A stretch of 64,000 nt of DNA, taken from contig OY754466.1 of assembly GCA_963575645.1 (NCBI GenBank), positions 13,122,001 through 13,186,000 of the forward strand. The letters run 5' to 3'. Below the pieces are notes generated by a model. The model was not told the DNA's origin and ran no database searches. It worked only from the letters and a program-made list of their open reading frames with translations. This document shows positions 45,839 through 60,700 of the stretch, in pieces. The DNA comes from Xanthostigma xanthostigma (Eukaryota > Arthropoda > Insecta > Raphidioptera > Raphidiidae). Each line of letters begins with the position of its first letter. The first letter of the stretch is position 1. A program made the position numbers and the translations under genes.

Positions 45839-48472
45839 ATTGACAGAATTAAGAACAACAAAATGACTGATGATAAAATAGATTATAAAAACAAAAATGA
45901 AGAATTAAAAGCGTTGTTTTAATTTAGTTGGATCTATGACAACAAATATGGCGGCACGAGTTTGTTTAGTTTTAAAATCAATACTGTCATAGAGATACAA
46001 ATACTTCGCGTGCGTAAATGCAGCTATGTGACAAGTTGTGACATTACGGAAAAACGAGCTTCGGAGAGTTTTAACAGTCTCACGAGCCACAACAGCGCTA
46101 CGTTCCACATACAAACATTATTTGTACGTACCTCCTATGAAATAGCTGATTTTCACATCATGATACGTATATCTTTTAATATTTTTGACAGCTATGCCTG
46201 TATTTGTAATCATTTGGGTTGTTTACAGAAACTACGCCCGCTTTGCTTTCTCTGTTCCTCTTATAGTGTTAACCAGTAACTGACAAATCGCTTTGGAAAA
46301 TTACTGTTGAATTGATATTTGTTTTAATTCAGGGCATTCAAGGAATAATTGGATTGGAAGTATGTTTCATTTTCTTATTAAGAAACAAGTTTGAAATTAT
46401 CGGATTAGAAAGTCTGGAAACTAGGGCTTGTATTAGAGGAGTCATAGAAAGGTGATATCGCTGCACGCTCGGCTAATCTCAACCATCATCAATAATGTAC
46501 ACGCCATATTCTGTCTACGAAAATGCACAAAAATCTTCCGTTAAGAGTCAAAAATAAACAGTGTTATGAAAACGGCGTTAAATTTTAAATTGTTATTATT
46601 TATCCAAGTTGAATCGGCTTCTACATAAATTCGGAAGGATATATTGTCTACGTTTTATAAACTTACATAATATTTACAATGATTTTATTCATTTTTTTCA
46701 GCAATTAAAAAAAGAACAAAAATTGTCTAAATATTTTAATTTTCACTTTTCTTTGTATCAACAATCAAGCCTAAAACTATACTATAACTGTAATATAAAT
46801 AAAAAATAAATTTTAAATATCAAATTACGACTGTTAATTATAGATATTTTATCAGTACACAACTTTTAATGAATAAATATATTTATATAAAAAATTAATA
46901 TGTGCACTGATCAATTAAATTTTCAGAATAAATATAATAATCATATATATTAAGTAAAATATTATTTAAAATTGCTTTATTACGCTGTATTGTTTTATTT
47001 TTCATCAAATAAGCCAATCTGAGATAAAAAATTAATACATTGCAAAGGTTTTATGATTTTTTACATTTAATTATTATAATACACTGTTGAACAATACAGC
47101 CACTAGCTAAAATTATTTTTAAATAAAAGTAGATAATTTATACATAATAATAAAACTAAAGTTTTACACCTAACTGAGAAAATCAACGTTTGGAACACAA
47201 ATCACTTATACTTGGCAGTCAATTGTTCACGTCAAACTGTCTTCAATCAAGTCGCAATTTCATTAAAATTGTATTTAGGCTGTTTGACACGACACAAATT
47301 ATTTCAATCTTTAAAAAAGCATCGTCATTGGCATACACTTCTTGTAGATTATAGACGCTCGATAACTGGCATCATTAGCGTCGAAACATTTCTTAAATGG
47401 ATCTCTTTCCTGATTAACTGTAAGAGGCAGCACTATGTACCTATCATAACTGCTGTCTCTCCAGTAAAATAATTTTAAACTAAATCGTAACCACTGAGTA
47501 AATTAAAGAGGTCTAGGCTTTGTTGTTTAGAACGTGACGCGTTCAATCAACAAAAAACCGATCGCCTAAGACATGCACAACTCTCAAGAGCTTTATTTAC
47601 GAATAGTGTATCCCTATTTGAGCGGCCAAAAGATGATTGGCGTCTGGCCGTGAGAGGCGTAGGTACAGTGCTGCCTCTCACGGCCACACGCCGGTTATCT
47701 TTGTATAAACGTCAGTTACAACTTATTTTAAAATTGGAAAAAGGTTCGTTCGATGAGCGGTCGTTTTTTATTCAATACATAATATCATGTAATTATAAAA
47801 CATAAGAATCTTATTGCATAACAAAAAGTTGCAGGTTCATAAAAAAGGTGAAAAAGAAAGTTTAGTGCGAAAAAATAATGAAACATATTTTTCAGCAAAA
47901 AGAGGACTCTTTAGCAACCCAACCACTACGGGCGTTGTCCATATACCGCACTCCATGGCCCCCCACAATGGTGGGGCTGGTGCAACTCTGGTAACAGGGC
48001 CCGGACTCAGAGGGGGCCCGGGTTTTTTTATTCAAGAAGTATTTGCAGTGGATCATAGCTTTATTATCAAAATAAATGAAAATATTTAAATATAAAAACA
48101 GTTTAGAGTAAAATAGATATTACTTTGTATACAACAGCACGCACGGGCCCCACCTACTCCCTCTACTCTCCCCCACTCTAACTCTGCGAAGATTCTTGTC
48201 CGAAGACAAAGAAAAATAGGCATATGTTGGGGGGGAGGCCCGACCCAGATCCTGGTTACAGGGCCCACAATCGAATGTGGGGGCCATGCCGCACTCACAA
48301 CGTATTCAAAAGAGATAAAATATTAACAGCAGGTCGAATTTTAAAGGCAGTGCCATCTATCGGATGGGTTAATTACTACATTAATTTTTACAGGTCATTC
48401 TAAGTATCTGTCGTTAATGTTTAGTCATATGGTTTCAGTAATGCCAAAATTATATGAGGTAATCTATTTTAA
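45839..48472. other. Intergenic between EFHC-like gene and TTAA element
   Basis: No gene is supported. Two imperfect palindromes are visible: 47640-47700 (TCTGGCCGTGAGAGGC and its complement) and 47950-48300 (ATGGCCCCCACA-type ends), probably MITEs. The rest is AT-rich. Confidence 0.4.
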
Positions 48473-49165
48473 GGAGGTTGAGCCGTTTTACGAAGATAAT
48501 GAAAAAAATCTGAAATGAAGTTTTTTTAATACATTTTTTTATGACAAAATTTTCTGTAAAAAATCCAAAACCATTAGGAGATTTATAAAGTTAAAAATTA
48601 AAAAAAAACTTTTACATGTAGTCTTATGGAAAATATCTCAACCTAGCATGGAAACTGTTCATTTTAATTTTTTGCAAATAATCAAATAATGTCAGCAGTT
48701 CCGAAAACTATCTATGTAAAGCATCGATGTCTTGCGCATATTTTAATATTTTTTCCAATTTAATTAGGAGACTTTTAATCAATAAAAAAATTATTTAACC
48801 TTAGCACTTTTCGATTATGGAGTTTTATTCTTGACAGATTTAACAATTTTAACTGAATTTTCAACTTTTTAATGATTTAATTTTAATTTTCATTACTTCT
48901 AATTTCTTTTTTAATTATTTACTGCAAAAAATATGTAAAATACAGATATTTACATAAATTTATTTTTTTAACCTAACTTTGTACAAAAAACTCAAAAGTT
49001 AGTCTATTAAGTATAAAGTACTGAAATAATTAATTAATATTAAAAAAAAATATTTATTTATGCCTTTATGACAATAATTTATTGGTATCATCGACTTATA
49101 AGCTAATAAAGTTCCCATTTAGAATTCGACTTACTTTTGATTGAGACTGTAACGGATCAACCTCC
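48473..49165. mobile_element. TTAA-flanked element with GGAGGTTGA termini
   Basis: TTAA at 48469-48472 and 49166-49169. Ends GGAGGTTGAGCCGTT and AACGGATCAACCTCC are inverted repeats with one mismatch. The TTAA target fits Kolobok or piggyBac; the ends are not piggyBac-like. Interior AT-rich, non-coding. Confidence 0.6.
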
Positions 49166-49169
49166 TTAA

Positions 49170-50016
49170 ATATCTTTTTGTCAAGTTATTGTTTATATAT
49201 TATACTTTATAAAAATTTAGACAAGAGGTTAATATGTCGACTAATATGTAATGACAAAGTGAGAGCGCTTTTGATTATCTTATATTTGTTATATTGCAAG
49301 TTTTGTTGATGAAATTTATGCAGTTCGCGTCGCGATTACAAGTAATATTTATCAAACGGCGTATAGTTCGGGTCAAACTATATATTTCGTCTATGCGTTC
49401 CGATTTCGTCGTCTGTCTAATTCAGACAGTAACACTCTTCTAGCGGGGGAATTGTGAATTAACACACAGTTATTGTGTCAAACGGCCATTAAAGATTTTC
49501 GTTATTTCAATAAAAATTGCAATGTCACAACATTGTGATTTTCGTACTGAAATATAACAATTTGTAATCCACACATTGCTTAAGAGATTAGACATATTGT
49601 GATAGTACAGTAATTTACAACATATTTAGTACTTCTCCTTTTCTTTTAATTATTAGATTATGCTAGCACAAATTTGTCTTATAAAAAATACAAGTTTATA
49701 TTTACGATGCAAAGAACACGATTATTAAGTATGAACCGCATTTTGAAAAATCTGTAAAGAACAAATATCGCAGGATTATTAAAAGTTCTACGGCATCATA
49801 AAACGTAGAGTACAACCGAATAATCGGATTCAGCAGAAGAAATGAATAAGAGATAAAAATAATGATAGAAAAGTACAAATGTTTCATTTAACACCGTTTC
49901 ATTTTCGTTCCTATTCAAAAATCCATCGAATGAATAGGACTTCTATTTGCCGTACGACACAAATAAAAGGTTTGAAAATTATCGGGAAAAATGTCAGAAT
50001 CAATAATATTAATATA
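49170..50016. other. Intergenic, no gene seen
   Basis: AT-rich without recognisable genes or paired repeat ends. Confidence 0.4.
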
Positions 50017-50567
50017 CAGTGTAAACTCCATTTAACGTCACTCAATATAACGACAAACTCCTTAAAACGTCGAAATTACTTAACTCTAGTTGGTTTATTT
50101 CGTTGCTCATACAATGATACACTCTAAATAACGACACACCAACTCTTAATAACGACAACAATTATACGTCAATCATTAAGCAATAAACAGTACTTGTTTG
50201 TTATTTTGTTGCTTTGTTGTCGGCTTCGTGCGTACGGAAGATTCTAAGAAATTCGTTCTCTTGTTTGTTGGGATTTATATGTTTAGCTCAGCTGCTTATC
50301 GATAAGTTATCATATTCTTAGTTGCCCACAAACTTGCAAACTGTGAACATGGCGAGTAAAAGAAAATTTTTGTGTATTGACGAAAAAATTTTATTGATAC
50401 GCGCAACAGAGGCGGATAGTATGAATGTTTGTTAGTCAGTTGTAAATTTTATATATTGAGTAAATACATATTATAGTAAAAAAATATTAATGAATTATTT
50501 CTTCTGTCCGTTTAACGACAACTCTCAATAACGCCACAAAGTGCACAGTCCCTTGAGTGTCGCTATA

Positions 50568-51584
50568 CAGGGTGTTCTACAAGCTCTATGACAAACTTTG
50601 ACAGATGGTAGGTCACTTGATTTTAAACATATTTTTGACGTGATAACGTCTTATAAATTGATGAATCACCAATCTTATAAATTGATGAAACACCGGCTGC
50701 ATGCACGAAAAAGTGTAACGTTCCTAACGTTCGCCTGACCCTGTGCGTGCTTTTCTCGAAAACGGCCCTAACGATTTGGATGAAATTTACTGAAAAGGGA
50801 TTTTGGGGGGCAAAAAATCGTTTTAGCTAGGTCTCATCTCTAGAAAAAATCGTTTTCATACAAATTTTATCATTATAAAAATCAATTTTTTGACGTATGA
50901 AAATACTTAAATATTGTAAGTAGGTTTTGGAATTTTATATAAACAGTGAAACAATTGTTTTCAAAATATTATGACAATCTTTGAGACTTAAAATAAATAC
51001 GAAAGAAAGAAAGTTAAAAAAAAAACAATTATTATTATAGGTGGTGAGTATTTTAATACATAAAATTAACCTTTTGAAGCGAAAGATCCAATATCATAGA
51101 TTCGAATTATTATAATTATTATATGTAGAATTTAGGTTATGTATTACGGAATACGTTATCACGTAAAAATATTGTCCGTAAACCGACTTTACAGACAACC
51201 AATTTTTTTTTAATAAACATGGGTCCGATTCGTTTTTGTTTATAAGTTACAAGCATTTAAAGAATCAAAAACGTAGGCTGATAAATAGAAATATCGGTTG
51301 TTATGACAATAATAATTAATTGTTAGTGTCATTTTAATTATTTATTAGATATTTCGTGTGAAAGTTCTAAATAAAAAATAAAAGCTGAGGGTGGACATTT
51401 CAAACAATTTTTATGGTCTTAAGTTTTGTGATTATCATTTAAATAAAATTTTTATTGTTAATTGTTAATAAAGGTTAAATGCTTGTAACTTCTAAACAAA
51501 AACGAATCGGACACATGTTTATTAAAAAAAAATATGTTTAAAATCAAGCAGCCTACCATCTGTCAAAGTTTGTCATAGAGCCTG
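50568..51584. mobile_element. Foldback element with TATA target duplication, nested
   Basis: Starts CAGGGTGTTCTACAAGCTC and ends with the complement of CAGGCTCTATGACAAAC; TATA at 50564-50567 and 51585-51588. Long arms resume around GTCCGATTCGTTTTTGTTTA and its complement. Same terminal style as 12314-13076. Confidence 0.65.
50637..51202. mobile_element. GACGTGATAACG element, copy 3
   Basis: About 560 bp, nearly identical to 36492-37052, inserted in the left arm of the foldback element 50568-51584. The opposite, uninterrupted arm shows the site before insertion, within a T-run. Confidence 0.7.
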
Positions 51585-51703
51585 TATAGAGTTTACACTG
51601 TATTTTTTATTGTAAAAGTTGAGACGTTCAGTAAAAAAAATCGGAATGCTCAAAATTCTGCAATAAAAAACGATGTCTGTAACAATTAAAAACAGTCTTA
51701 CCT

Positions 51704-54700
51704 TTAAGGTCTTGACCCACGAGCTGCTTCTTCTAAAGCCCTAACTTTCAATTCCCTCTCACGTTGTTGTCTAAAAGATATCAATCTACAGTGTTAATCA
51801 GTTTCCATAATATCGCAGCGACAACGCATGTAAAAATCGTAATTACCTTAAATATTCCTCGTGATGTACCACCATCGACGGATGAGGAAACCGTTCTCTA
51901 TCGAGTAGCATTTGTCTTTGTAACTGCTCATGCGCCGCCGCCTGTAATTCAACATGAATGCGTTTTGTTATAATAAACAGATGAAAAGCAGTGACAAGAG
52001 TACTTTAAAGAAAAAAAAAATTACAAAAGTGGATAGTCTTTTTCGTTAAGATAAAAAATTGTTCATTGGCAGCGTTAGTGATAGATTTGTACCTAATATA
52101 CCACCAGCGCCATATTTCTGAAAAGCTGCCCCATGGAGACTATAACAAAGAGCACAAACTCCGGGTATATAAAAAGCTTCCTAAAATAAGAGGTCACTGT
52201 TGTTCTGTACGTGCCGAAACGATGGTGGGCTATGGTACTAAAATCATGGAGAATTCTTCGAAAATTAAATCAAATTTGGTTTCAATCTGCTCATCCGTTT
52301 AACCTGTACCGTGCTCACAGACAAACAGACGCACAAAATTTTTCCAAAAATACATTTTTTGGATTCTGAAGACCTCAAAACGAAAAGATATTGTAAAATT
52401 TTGACCTAAACTAGTACCATTCCCCACTTGTGGGTTGGAATAGTAATATATACCTATTGTTGTGATTTTGAATTGGCATTCCTGTCTGGGAGATACAAAT
52501 GTCAGTTAAAATATTTCTTATCTTGATAGCATATTAACGAGCTTTAAAATTTACGTGTACGATTTACGAAATAATAATGAATAGAGTAAAATAACTTTTA
52601 AAAAGTTGTGCCATTATGCAGTAATGACTGACATCTAGCTGTGAGAGGCAGCACATGTGGTAGGTACAAATTAAAAGTGTTACTTCTTTAACAGCTAACG
52701 AATGTATTAATCTCTGGAAAAAATCTCATTCGGTGTTCATTTAATGAATACAGGTATGCAAACACGTAAGGTACACATAGGGAAATTAACATTGGGAAAA
52801 AATGACTGGATCACAGTGAGCCTTGAAATCTTGTTTTTCAATTTGACAGATAATATTCTTTTGCAAAATTAATGTGTATACTACCGAAGAAAATATTCAA
52901 ATGATTACAACATAATCAGACTTTTTTTATTAATGGGACATTAAATTCCCAAAAATACTTAAATATGGTGCGAGATCAAATATCTTCGCTTATTCATGTT
53001 GAACCTAAAGACATTGGGTCACTGAATTACCAACGCGCATATGTCATACCAGTCAGACAATTTTTGAATGAAATGTTTCCAAACAGATGGAGTTGTTTTT
53101 TTGTTTTATTTTAGTACAAAAAAAGTAAAATAATGATTTATAAGAGCTTTTTATTATTAAAAAAACCAAGTAAAATAAAAATAAATCAAAATATAATAGA
53201 AATCCTCAAGATTACCACGATAATTTAATACAAATAACAATTAATGCAGTCATGGCTAAATCTGATCCAAGTATTTTTTCCCAATGCTAATTTCCCTATC
53301 TGCACCTTACGCGTTTACATACTGTATATGCAACCAGTAATAGTTGTTCTGACCTCATGGTGTTATTTTTTTTATTAAAGAATTTATTGGCTTTTGTTTT
53401 CAAAAACAGTCAGGACAATGTGGTGTTGTTATTAAAAAAAAGAAAGTAATAAAGAAAAAACTCACTAATATTACCTGATGTGCCAGTTGATCAGCATACG
53501 GTCTTCCCAGTAGGTCTTGATGATGCAACGCCAGCGCGTCTCTGCCGGGCATTAAACTAGGTCTCGGATATCCCGGAGCACCCGACGCTAAAATCAATAT
53601 TATGAATGTGTGACTCATTTAACTCAGTTTATTTATACAGTTTATGAGGCATCGTGTCGGGGTCCTTAGCAAAAACAAGTTTGAATCACACTTCAAAAAG
53701 TTAGTTGATACATTAAACAATTAAGAAATTTCCACTCGACGAAAATAGTGCCACGTCATAATAATAATAACCTTAAAAATGCTGAAAGAATTATTTCGAT
53801 ATCTTTAAATTCAACAGAGATAGTCAATATTTTCTATGTGGATCCGCAAACGAGACTGATCGACGTCTGGTCGACCATTATGACTTCCCGCGGCACAATG
53901 CGCTACATTAGTAGTTATAGTAACTAATAAGTAATAATATAGTAAATCATGAATCCAAGATATATTCAGAATATGTAAAACATCGTAACTGGCTAAGTCC
54001 ATAGTTTCTCAACCTTTTTATATCCATGGACCACCGAAAAATCACAAATGTTTTGTGGACCATCAACATTGGAATAAAATAATAAATATTTATATAATTG
54101 ATTTTTTATTAAAAACAATAAATTTTGCAACACCATATGCTGACATAACAATATTTAAGTATTCAATAAATAAAATTATCGACCAATTTTTCGGACAATA
54201 TATTAATTGGATTATTTTTTATATTTTTTAGATCAGTTCTGAAGAAGATCCAAATCCGGATTGAAACGTTAATGTATTAATTATATATTTTTTTGTTAAT
54301 ATATTGTCTGAAAAATTGGTCGATAGTTTTATTTATTAAAAAGTTCTAATCAGACGTTAATCAAAGATTTGAATATTTAAGTATATTAAAACAGACAGTA
54401 ACAAAAAAATATAGTTTAAAAATCCGTAAAATACAACATCCCAAAAATCTCCGCGGACCACCGGTTGAGAAACTATGTATTAAACTGTTCATTCACTGTT
54501 GCCTTCATGACTTGCGTCAGATCGACCATGTCGTCCCGCGGCACAATGTGTCATACTAGTAATCATAGTAACTCATAATTAATAATAATAAATTAAGTCA
54601 TGAATTTAAAATATATTCAGATAATATGTCAAACATCGTAACTGGCATTTTTCATATCTATTAAAATATTCATTCACTGTTGCCTTCATGATTTGCGTCG

Positions 54701-57700
54701 AGTCGACCATTACGACAGCCCGCGGCAAATGCGTTATATTAGTAGTTATAAGTAGTTTATAAGTAATAATATAGTAAGTCATGAATTTAAGATATATTCA
54801 GATATTTCCTTGCTGTTTCCATGATTTGCTATATTGTTAGTTACTATAAATATGACACCTGTGCCGCGTGACGTCACTCGCACTGAGTAACGACACAGCG
54901 CAGAGAATTGTCAAATTCAAATTTTGAACTGGCATACGTTTATTGTTTTTAAAGATACTACAAAAATTCATTCACCATTAATATTACAGTTTTTAGAAAT
55001 ACGGTTATGAGTAAAAAAAATAAATAATGGGAAACTTCCAAATTGTACAAAATGGCCCGAGAGAAAAAAAAGGTTGGCCAAGCCTGTTCTAGTGACTCAA
55101 ATAAACTGTCCATTGCTATCACTCACCGGGTAATGGGAATCCAGCGGGTTCGGGCGGCTGCTGCGACTGCTGTTGGTTTGGATGCAGGTGCAGGTGGGTA
55201 TGTGAATGGGCGTGGGTGTGCGCGTGATACTCGGGCGATATGCCTGCCATCTGCAAACGCACCTAACAAATAGTTTACACCAGGTTATTCTTTACAAGAG
55301 ACAGTATCACGATTACAACAATACAGGATTATTGCAGAGTGCGATCAAAGACCGATTGACAATTTGCCCGTTATCAGTTAGTGGGAACGGTTAAAAGAAA
55401 TTAATTCGATGGTCGGCGGAAAGTAAGTTACTTGAAATTTGCGCGAAAAAAAATATCGACTTTCGGAAAAATTGTGCTCAATAAAAGACTCGACTGATGA
55501 AATTCTATAAAAATATTTTAAGCAATTGGTATGTTTGAAAGGTTAACAGAAAGTTACGTTACATGGAGAAATTACGCGAACTACATTTAAGAATGTATTC
55601 ATTACAGATTCTATTACGCGATCCTTTTCGAATATTGTCAAGAAAAAGCAGTATTTCATTTATTTAAATGTGAAACCTTACCATTGGATCGGTAGCCAAA
55701 GCTAATCTTTCAGCCTCCAAAGCAGCCACAGCCGAAGGATGCGTTCCAGGATGTGAACCCGAAGGTCCGCCAGGATTTGCGCTCGATCCAACAGGCGCAC
55801 CTGGTGGTGGAGCTCCAACAGATGCTACCGAGTGCGGAGGAGGCGGAACACCTTAAGGATGAAATGTGTTTATTAATGGACAGTTATTGACCGAAAAACT
55901 AATCATGAATTTAAGTAGGATTTTAAAAATGTTAGGTGTTTATTTTTTTTTTTTTTGGACTACTAGAACCGTCTGATCCGAATTTGTACAGAAATTACCG
56001 TTTTGCGTTGACAGTTCAAAACAACTCACCAACTGTGGGCATCCCGTGCATAGCACTCATAGCGCCTGGTGGAGGAGGTATGCCGAGTCTTTCCAAGCGT
56101 TCGGCCAGCGCAGCCGACTGGCTGGCGGCAGCTAGGCTCGAAGCGGCGGCGGCAGCGTGTGCCGGGTGATGTGGTGAATACAGTGCACTGGGGAAGTGAT
56201 GTGGAAGGGGGATAGCGCCAGGCGGAGCCGCTAACGATGCTGCTGCTGCGTACCTTAACACACAAAAACACGTTCATTTTTAAAATCATCTACATTTTTT
56301 TAAAATTTATTTCATGCAAGGTGACTACAAATATTTTAAAATGAAAATTCCGGGCTGTTCCAGTACCTAAAGGCTAAAACGCCATTTTTTCACAATTTTT
56401 GATTCGCTTGAATTATCAAACGGTTTTTCTCTTACGTCACAGTGAGTAAGGCTATGAAGATAATATTATGGGGAAAAAGTACAGTACTCAACCGCCAGAG
56501 CTCACAGGAAACTCACTGCAAAGTACTTATTTTGAAATTTCTTGCTTGCTTTGAATAATATTCCCTACATTTCTATGATTTCTCTGATTTACCAGGTCTA
56601 CGGCAACTAGTGATGTGCTGGATATCCGTATCCGTATCCGCGGATATCCGAGGGAGAAGAAAGATCCGTATCCGTTAGTTTTTGGCGGATCTTTTACCTT
56701 ATTAATTTGCAATTCATAGATGAAATTTTATATATATAGGTGATTAGGTAATTATGAAAACCTGTTAAATTCTATTCAGATTATTTTTTATTTTTTTAAA
56801 TTGTATTTGGCACCTTTATATTGCAAACATTTATCGTAGTGAGTACCATACTAATAGTACATAACTCAAAGGTATTAAATCAACTATCTTTATAATGAGA
56901 ATTTGCACATCGATCTTTGGAAAAAGACAATCTGTTATGAGAGTTAACTCTTGAAGAGGTCAATAACTTTTTCCCATAACAGATAGTCTCTAAGAAAGTT
57001 AAAATCCGTATCCGTATCCGCAGATCTTGAAACCAAAAATCCGTATTCTGATCCGTATCCGCAGATATACATTTTTAACGATCCGGCACATCACTGACGG
57101 CAACCCTATTTTACACATTTCTAATAATATTTTTCGACCCCTTAAAAATAATACAGTGGGACTTCTGTACTTTCAATTTCATACTACGTAGTAGTGACAT
57201 ATAACTACCTTCTCTGCATCTCAATCCAGTGAGAAGTGGCAGCATGAGCATGAGGATCGAGTCCGACAGGCGTCGGTCCGCCAGATCCCGGCGTTCCAGG
57301 TGTACCAGGTCCTCCGTTCGGACCGGAATGCGGTCCATTAGAGCCAGGAGGAGGCGGACCCCTACCCGTAGCTGCAGCGACGGCTGCACTCTTCATAATT
57401 TCTTCTTTAAGCCTGTCGTTCAATTCTCTCTCGCGCAGTTCACGTATCTCCCTCTCCCGTTTTTCCCGCTCGAGCTGTTCCAGTTCGAGTCGGTCTCTCG
57501 CTACACCGGCAGCGTACATGTTGCCGAGCTGATAGTGATGCAACATCGGATCCATACAGTGAGGCGGAGGGCCCAAGCCAGGAGGTCCTCGCGCATACGC
57601 AGCTGTATGGTGCGGTCTGGCATATTCACTCAATTGTCTGAAAATGGCAAGTCTTTGAGGCCAATACACAAAATACACACATAAGCAACATTCAATTTAG

Positions 57701-60700
57701 ATTTATATCTCATATTGCAATACACCAAACAGTTTACCACATATCGTTGGCAGAAAAGAGATACTATATAGAAGTTCAATCCTGTGTTATATTTGGCGAT
57801 CACCCCAAATCGCAATTCCCACCCCAATTGCATTTTTCATAATTTTTTATTAATTAAAAAAAGAAAAATACACAGAAATTGATGAATTTCTTATATTTAT
57901 TTTCTACGGTGTTTAGATAAACGCTCAAATTTACTTCTGAAGATGAGAGATGGAAATATACATCCCCCACCTCTGTACACCGACACTAAGCCTCGATCGT
58001 TCTGTCATCTAACAGAAACAAGACAAACTAAAATTTCCGGCCACACTGTTACATTCTATACAGTATCTCTTCTGTCATTGGCTTGGACTATAAACCAACC
58101 TAGCTTCAGTTTTAGCCACATTTTAGATATTGACGACGTCTGTTAAAAAATAAACCTATCCATGCTTTAGCAAAACAAAATCTCCAAAAGATTTTCCTTC
58201 AATCGTGCCACACGTAAACCAAGCAATATGCTTTCTTTACAGTAGAACCTCGTTGAAAAATTGACGTTATCGAGTTTTTTACTTAAAGCGATTTAGTGAA
58301 AAACTGAAGTGAAAATTAATAAAGTTGTTGGAAAAACCTTTTGTTTGTATACTTATTCACGATAACTCACTGATAATTCTTTAAGTTTGGAGGTCACCAA
58401 AATATTATTTTAAGTTATCGGGGGAAAACGCTCAAAATATTTGTTTAAGTTACTGAGGTTTTGTGCTTTAAGAAATGGAGGTTTTAGGCTTTGAAGGGAA
58501 GGGAATTCAAAAAATTTTTAAGTTACAGAAGTTTTTAACTTATCGAGGTTCTACTGTATATTGAAGATATTCTGTTTATACTGTTTCCTGTAAAATTGGT
58601 AGTTCTGTTGTTATCGGATTTAGAGTCTAAGCTAACAATGTTAATTTCACAGAAACAAGATACTACTCACCTTAAAGCAGGAGTATCGGCATATGCACCT
58701 CCTCTCGAAAATCTGTCATACGGCGATGTGATTGTCTCGATCGGACCTCTCGATGGCGGCTTAACGTCCGGTTTATCTGGCGTTTGGATTTTACGCTAAA
58801 AGCAAGTGAAAAGCGTCAAGTCTCTCCACATTTTCCAGCGGAATCTCACTAATCTGGCGCCTTCAGTTTCAAGGAAGAACACACGGAAAATCCGTCGAAT
58901 GACAACAAAATGTAGTTTAGATTACAGAGTAGCTATTTAGTATTTGGATAAAAAACGCAGGACTACTGGCAATGTCGGACAAAAATAAAATATGATGAAG
59001 TTAACGGGATACAAGGCAAAATTTTAAAACAAAATTTATTTAATAACACTTCATTTAATAGTCAACGTTTCGGCAAACAATTATTGCCTTCTTCAGGACT
59101 TTAAAAATGTCTATTAACAGTCACAAGTTAAAAACATAAATTAATTTAAAAACATGATTGTCCATCATTTAAAAATTTTTAAAAAACTAAACTTCATAAA
59201 AATAAAAAAAACTTTAAATTTTTTTTTTTTTTTAAATATATCCTTGGCACTTTGTAAAATTTTAATATTTTTTAATCAGAATATTAAAATTTTACAAAGT
59301 GCCAAGGATAGATTTAAAAAAAAAAAATTTTAAAGTTTTTTTTATTTTTATGAAGTTTAGTTTTTTAAAAATTTTTAAATGATGGACAATTATGTTTTTA
59401 AATTAATTTATGTTTTTAACTTGTGACTGTTAATAGACATTTTTAAAGTCCTGAAGAAGGCAATAATTGTTTGCCGAAACGTTGACTATTAAATGAAGTG
59501 CTATTAAATAAATTTTGTTTTAAAATTTTGCCTTGTATCCCGTTAACTTCATCATACCATAATACCAAGGTGTCTTATTTTATTTTATAAAAACAAAATA
59601 GTAAATCAACATAGCCAACCTGTTGGGCATGCGCGTGCGCACTAGCTTGTTTTTCTCTCTCCTCTCTCTCCCGTTCGGCTTGTTTGCGCAATCTCTCTTC
59701 GCGTTTACGCGCCAACTTCGAGTCGGGAACAGGTTTGAAAGTGAGATCCGTTCGCGTACACGAATTGTAATCGCCTCTGTTCCAGTGTCGCAAAAATATT
59801 GCCGACTGACTCCTGTGACATTCCGTGTCTTCTATCTTTGGTTCCGGACTGGGTCCTCGCGGTATGATATGAGTCGGCGAAGGTATTTCTTCTTCGACAG
59901 GAGATTCTGAAATATTGGACTGGCCGCTTGACGCGTGACTAGCAGAGTGACTTTCGCTGTCGGAAGTGTTTAATAACGGTAACGGTGTTCTCGGTTCCTG
60001 TTTTATTTCATCCGAATGTGCAGAATGTCTACCGTGATGACCTGTTGGTATATAAAACAGACGTTTATGTCACTATCTTACCAAACACTAACAGCCCATA
60101 GAGATCACAAGGAAGGGTGGAAATATCGATAATACTGATATATCGATAAAACTATATTGGGTGTCTGTTTTACAGCGGATTCATGAGACAATACAAGGTG
60201 AATATCTAGTGACTTTCTTTTGAAGGCGGTCCAATTTTTTTTAATTTTTATTTTTAGTGGTTTTGTAATGTTGTTTGAACGTTATTAACCGATTTCTTTT
60301 TTATTTAATAACTAGCGGTCCCGTCCAGTTTCACCCGGGTGCAAAAGAACGAATGGGGAAGGGAGGGACATGAGTAAGCACATTCATCTTAGTTTACGGA
60401 GATGAATGTTGGGTCCAAATTTTTTGCAGTTTTCGGCAGTTCTCTGCTTTATTACTTATTTTAAACTCAAACCTCCATTTTTGATGAAAATATTTTTTTA
60501 AGTAATAATTATTTCTTTTAAATCAATAATTACTGTATAATTAATAAAATATAATAAATATTTAATTGAAAACACTGTAGGAAAATTATTTTTATATAGG
60601 TATAGGTACTGTAATAGTTTTCAAATGAGCTATTATTTAGATTTATTTAATTTTAATTAGTCGTAAATAAAACTAAAATAAATTTAAATGATATCCTTAG

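Larger units (their letters stand above)
50017..51600. mobile_element. pogo/Tigger MITE hosting two nested elements
   Basis: Starts CAGTGTAAACTCCATTTAACG after TA and ends TATAGAGTTTACACTG before TA. A fragment of the same family is at about 4850-4935. Its right end is split by the foldback element 50568-51584, which itself contains 50637-51202. Confidence 0.7.
53860..54840. repeat. Threefold local repeat of about 150 bp
   Basis: Units near 53860-53995, 54485-54652 and 54662-54800 share the phrases TCGACCAT, CCCGCGGCA, CATGAAT and ATATATTCAGA in the same order. The first two are separated by an hAT-like element (54000-54475). In a Gug intron. Confidence 0.55.

Noticed and set aside
45962-46279. 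105-residue plus-strand open frame upstream of the EFHC-like gene
   Set aside because: No domain, no hydrophobic or charged pattern of a real protein, and starts close to the EFHC promoter region; likely chance.
47814-48089. Gly-rich open frame at 47.8-48.1 kb
   Set aside because: The composition comes from the GC-rich ends of a palindromic repeat that also occurs inverted at 48.2-48.3 kb.
53860-54840. CRISPR-like array
   Set aside because: Only three units of about 150 bp with diverged sequence and no short regular spacers; the host is an animal.
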